Shown one piece after another: positions 6,728 through 8,580 of a stretch of DNA of 8,580 nt. A program made the position numbers and the translations under genes. Position 1 is the first letter of the stretch. The number at the start of each line of letters is the position of its first letter. Below the pieces are notes generated by a model. The model was not told the DNA's origin and ran no database searches. It saw only the letters and a program-made list of their open reading frames with translations. Origin of the DNA: Desulfobacteraceae bacterium (lineage in GTDB: Bacteria > Desulfobacterota > Desulfobacteria > Desulfobacterales > Desulfobacteraceae); NCBI GenBank assembly GCA_030638935.1, contig DAOWDR010000022.1:1-8580 (forward strand). Direction: 5' to 3'.

Positions 6728-6970
6728 TCATGGCAGATCCGGATATACCGGAGAACTGCTCCATTTGCTGATTCGTTCCCAACCATATCGATCTTCCCAG
6801 CCCCTTCGTCTGTCCTTAATGGTTATCCGATCTTCAGCCCCGGGATATCCGGGACCCATATCAAGAATCCGACGATCAACCGGGGATCTGCGGTCAATTA
6901 GGGTTCGTTTTACATAAACACTTTCCATCTGGGCCATTGGTCCTTGCTTGTTTTGTAATTGTTCCTTCAT
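6728..6970 (-). CDS. Small Asp-Arg-Arg-rich protein of unknown function
   Basis: An 80-residue protein that I do not recognise. No signal peptide or membrane segment. It is highly charged and patterned: D-R-R occurs at I-D-R-R, V-D-R-R and K-D-R-R, with further E-D-R and W-E-D-R-Y. A central M-G-P-G-Y-P-G stretch is followed by a Trp-rich C-terminal part (W-E-D-R-Y-G-W-E-R). This reads as a real small basic protein that may bind nucleic acid or an acidic partner; the function is not known. Start at the ATG at 6970, with AAGGA about 9 bases upstream. It follows a consensus promoter and precedes the epimerase on the same strand with no terminator, so it is probably the first gene of the operon. 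The opposite-strand frame over the same bases lacks a ribosome site and looks like a shadow. Confidence 0.65.
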   Translation of the reverse strand: MKEQLQNKQGPMAQMESVYVKRTLIDRRSPVDRRILDMGPGYPGAEDRITIKDRRRGWEDRYGWERISKWSSSPVYPDLP

Positions 6971-7024
6971 AAGACATTGTCCTTACCTGATACATGTTAT
7001 TGATTGAAGGTTTCAGAGGAGGAT

Positions 7025-7045
7025 GAATTTGGTAATTACGAATTT
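7025..7045. promoter_or_regulatory. Possible operator in the leader of the DRR-protein operon
   Basis: A perfect 8-bp palindrome, GTAATTAC (7032-7039), is flanked by two direct GAATTT copies (7025-7030 and 7040-7045). It lies about 21-41 bases downstream of the predicted start near 7066. Position and symmetry would suit a repressor site, but AT-rich palindromes are common. Confidence 0.2.
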
Positions 7046-7072
7046 CAAATCAAATGAGAACTTAATACCTTG

Positions 7073-7100
7073 ATTATATAAAATATACAGAAATTGTCAA
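7073..7100 (-). promoter_or_regulatory. Consensus sigma-70 promoter for DRR protein - epimerase - CAAX operon
   Basis: On the minus strand, TTGACA (7100-7095) and TATAAT (7078-7073) both match the consensus exactly, with a 16-base spacer. The start would be near 7066, giving a leader of about 96 bases before the ATG at 6970. The -35 lies 11 bases past the stop of the CULT gene, so this is a separate strong start just after the preceding operon. Confidence 0.75.
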
Positions 7101-7111
7101 AATATTTTTCT

Positions 7112-7495
7112 TTATTTATTTATTGGAAAAATCAATTTATCCAGTATGAGGCCCCAAAATTGATCCTGATCTGAACGAAAAAACCAGCCCAAATGGGTTC
7201 TGCAATCACGGCAGACACCTATGTTCCAATGATACCCAGCAAACCAGGAGAATTCAGAGGATGGGGGTGGAATAGATGTACAGCCCTGGGCAAAATTAAA
7301 ACAACCTATCTCAAATACTTGTCCATGGGGATTTGCAAATGTATGGCAAAAAGCGCCATCCATTTGTATTTGACAGGCGGGCTCGGTAATGTGCCCATTG
7401 CAATTCCGGCAAATAATGACCGGATTTTCAAGGCAGACGGGATTGGTCTTAACCTTGGATTGGACCTGGGATGCCTGTTTAGCGAAAAAATACAT
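7112..7495 (-). CDS. Stand-alone CULT-domain (cereblon-like) protein
   Basis: A 127-residue protein consisting almost wholly of one CULT domain, the fold that binds thalidomide-type ligands in human cereblon and occurs as single-domain proteins in some bacteria. Two zinc-binding C-x-x-C pairs are present: Cys29/Cys32 and Cys95/Cys98. The aromatic cage is intact: Trp84 in S-W-F-x-G-Y, Trp90, and Trp104 in H-L-G-W. Their 6- and 14-residue spacing equals that of human Trp380, Trp386 and Trp400. N-P-H-G at 55-58 and F-W-G-L at 114-117 also match cereblon. Human His378 is replaced by Phe82, which I recall as also the case in a characterised bacterial homologue. No signal peptide; probably cytosolic. 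The natural ligand and role in bacteria are unknown. ATG at 7495 with AAAGGG 7 bases upstream; 11 bases separate it from the EI24-type gene, so the two form an operon. Confidence 0.92.
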   Translation of the reverse strand: MYFFAKQASQVQSKVKTNPVCLENPVIICRNCNGHITEPACQIQMDGAFCHTFANPHGQVFEIGCFNFAQGCTSIPPPSSEFSWFAGYHWNIGVCRDCRTHLGWFFRSDQDQFWGLILDKLIFPINK

Positions 7496-7506
7496 AGGAA
7501 AACCCT

Positions 7507-8220
7507 TTATTGTTCTTGATCAAGAAAATACAGGGTTGCTCCCACCGGGGCAAAGGATAAAAATAAAATATTCAACCAGGGGATGAGAAATAAAAGTCCA
7601 AAACCCAGATGGAATAATAAGTTTTGTTTTAAAAAATTAATTCGTTCCCCAAACGGTATCATCCTCCTGGCCGGAATCAAATCTGTATTGTCCCAGGCTA
7701 AAAACACAGAGGCTGCCACAGATGACAGAACAAGAATAAAAGGACTAAGTGGCGTAAAAAGGCCTGCGAGCATTATGACAAGGGTAATTAATACCGGTAG
7801 AATGGCCCGGGGTATTTCCTGACGAATCAAATAGAAAAAAAACTGAAACCATGAACCCTGATCAAAGGGAACCTCTTGTCCCAAAACAATCCTTTCGGTA
7901 ATTCTTGACATATAATCCATTATAAACACACCAAAAAACAATTGGGCAATCAAATAGGATAACACCATTGTAATGGAAGCTAAGAAAAGTGACAAAAGCC
8001 ATGCCGCAACATTCCACACATAGATAAGCCATCCGCCTTGGGGAGCTTTCCATATCATTGCCAGAATTTCATCATGCCAGTAAAAAATCATTCCGGATAA
8101 AAAAAGGGTTAAAAAAAAGACCACAAAAAACCGCAATAATCCCAACATTAACAATGAAGGGGTTTTTAGCGCCAGGGAAACCCCATTAATATTATATTTG
8201 ATACCAGAAAAAAATTCCAT
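7507..8220 (-). CDS. EI24/CysZ-like domain integral membrane protein
   Basis: A 237-residue inner-membrane protein with hydrophobic segments near residues 23-47, 64-84, 86-102, 138-155, 158-176 and 200-232. Features of the EI24 superfamily are F-x-x-G-I at the N-terminus, a loop with D-N-T-D-L-I-P-A-R-R-M-I-P-F at 177-190, F-G-L-L-F-L-I-P-W-L-N at 207-217, and P-V-G-A-T-L at 225-230. The superfamily includes the E. coli sulfate transporter CysZ, but this protein is a distant member, and nothing nearby concerns sulfur assimilation. Transported substrate unknown. The ATG at 8220 is preceded by AAGGTGG 8 bases upstream. A GTG at 8232 lies within that site and is disfavoured. First gene of a two-gene operon with the CULT protein, and divergent from the aminotransferase. 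Confidence 0.85.
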   Translation of the reverse strand: MEFFSGIKYNINGVSLALKTPSLLMLGLLRFFVVFFLTLFLSGMIFYWHDEILAMIWKAPQGGWLIYVWNVAAWLLSLFLASITMVLSYLIAQLFFGVFIMDYMSRITERIVLGQEVPFDQGSWFQFFFYLIRQEIPRAILPVLITLVIMLAGLFTPLSPFILVLSSVAASVFLAWDNTDLIPARRMIPFGERINFLKQNLLFHLGFGLLFLIPWLNILFLSFAPVGATLYFLDQEQ

Positions 8221-8263
8221 TTTTTGTACCACCTTCCATTGAACTTTTGTGTGAAATACTTAC

Positions 8264-8292
8264 TTGTTAATATGGAAATGTTACTATATAAA
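8264..8292 (+). promoter_or_regulatory. Candidate promoter of the class IV aminotransferase
   Basis: TTGTTA (8264-8269) and TATAAA (8287-8292) are 17 bases apart on the plus strand. The start would be near 8299, with a leader of about 24 bases that includes the AGGGAG ribosome site at 8310-8315. Overlaps the candidate promoter on the opposite strand. Confidence 0.5.
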
Positions 8293-8306
8293 AGCTTATT
8301 TTTCAA
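8278..8306 (-). promoter_or_regulatory. Candidate promoter of the EI24-CULT operon
   Basis: On the minus strand, TTGAAA (8306-8301) and TAACAT (8283-8278) are 17 bases apart. The start would be near 8271 with a leader of about 50 bases. The -35 matches well; the -10 has two mismatches. It shares most of its bases with the divergent aminotransferase promoter. Confidence 0.35.
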
Positions 8307-8322
8307 CTTAGGGAGTGTATCC

Positions 8323-8580
8323 ATGAAAACATATTATGTTGACGGAAAATTTGTTCCATCGGACAAAGCAATGATTCCGGTTGATGATCTTTCCATTTTA
8401 CGCGGATATGGGGTCTGTGACATCATGCGGACCTATAAAGGCAAACCCTATTTTCTGGATGAACATATCCTGCGACTTGAAAATTCGGCAACAAAAGTAG
8501 GGTTGTCCTTGCCCTGGACCCAGACCCAACTCAAAAAAATTGTTCTTGAGACCCTGGTTCACAACCCTGATATAAAAGAA
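8323..8580 (+). CDS. Class IV PLP aminotransferase (branched-chain / D-amino acid type), N-terminal part
   Basis: 86 codons from the ATG to the window edge, with the 3' end missing. The N-terminal domain has the fold-type IV pattern: Y-Y-V-D-G-K-F-V-P, then A-M-I-P-V-D-D-L-S-I-L-R-G-Y-G-V-C-D, then R-T-Y-K-G-K-P-Y-F-L-D-E-H-I-L-R-L. It continues N-S-A-T-K-V-G-L, as in IlvE, D-alanine transaminase and PabC. The PLP lysine and the residues that would separate these activities lie beyond the edge, so no symbol is given. IlvE-like branched-chain aminotransferase is the default guess. AGGGAG stands 7 bases before the ATG. Confidence 0.88.
   Translation, partial: MKTYYVDGKFVPSDKAMIPVDDLSILRGYGVCDIMRTYKGKPYFLDEHILRLENSATKVGLSLPWTQTQLKKIVLETLVHNPDIKE

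Noticed and set aside
6636..6917. 93-codon plus-strand frame opposite the DRR protein
   Set aside because: No Shine-Dalgarno, not in the direction of the operon, and its sequence looks like the antisense of the arginine-rich gene.
7013..7073. Plus-strand GAGGAGG followed at once by ATG and a 16-codon frame
   Set aside because: The ribosome site abuts the ATG with no spacing, and the frame is too short and AT-rich to support.
7193..7519. 108-codon plus-strand frame
   Set aside because: Antisense to the clearly recognisable CULT gene.
7507..8220. Naming the EI24-type protein CysZ (sulfate permease)
   Set aside because: Only the superfamily features are visible and no sulfur assimilation genes are nearby; a substrate cannot be assigned.
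1..8580. Exosortase or PEP-CTERM protein within the window
   Set aside because: No exosortase-like membrane protein and no PEP-type C-terminal tail is encoded here; the link rests on accessory genes only.

Overview
The window is AT-rich and codes densely on both strands. The protein set is an M1 aminopeptidase N, a UDP-glucuronate 4-epimerase, an exosortase-type CAAX protease-related membrane protein, a TPR lipoprotein, a DinJ/YafQ toxin-antitoxin pair, an EI24-type membrane protein and a bacterial CULT (cereblon-like) domain protein. This suggests a Gram-negative, possibly a desulfobacterial member of the Desulfobacterota (former Deltaproteobacteria). The taxonomic guess rests on protein style only and is weak.

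Layout, left to right. (1) Positions 1-1487, minus strand: a long lipoprotein of about 13 TPR units that runs off the left edge. (2) 1508-2135: a dinJ-yafQ type II toxin-antitoxin cassette on the minus strand, just upstream of the TPR gene. It is bracketed by a perfect 28-bp direct repeat carrying the TPR gene's ribosome binding site and start codon. (3) 2253-4862, plus strand: pepN, with no Shine-Dalgarno and a candidate promoter that would give a leaderless mRNA. (4) 4877-6970, minus strand: an apparent operon read as a small Asp-Arg-Arg-rich protein, then UDP-glucuronate 4-epimerase, then CAAX protease-related protein. It is led by a promoter matching the sigma-70 consensus exactly at both hexamers (7073-7100). 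(5) 7112-8220, minus strand: an EI24-family membrane protein followed 11 bases later by a 127-residue CULT-domain protein. (6) 8323 to the right edge, plus strand: the start of a class IV PLP aminotransferase, divergent from the EI24 gene, with interleaved candidate promoters between them.

How the parts may work together. The epimerase supplies UDP-galacturonate for surface polysaccharide. The CAAX-related protein belongs to a type I associate with exosortase/PEP-CTERM loci, and long TPR lipoproteins are also typical there. The two ends of the window may therefore lie near an exopolysaccharide/exosortase locus, but no exosortase or PEP-CTERM protein is visible here. The most unusual gene is the CULT protein, a stand-alone bacterial relative of the thalidomide-binding domain of cereblon. 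Its aromatic cage and zinc cysteines are intact, and it is paired with a membrane protein. No tRNA, rRNA, CRISPR array or insertion sequence was seen.
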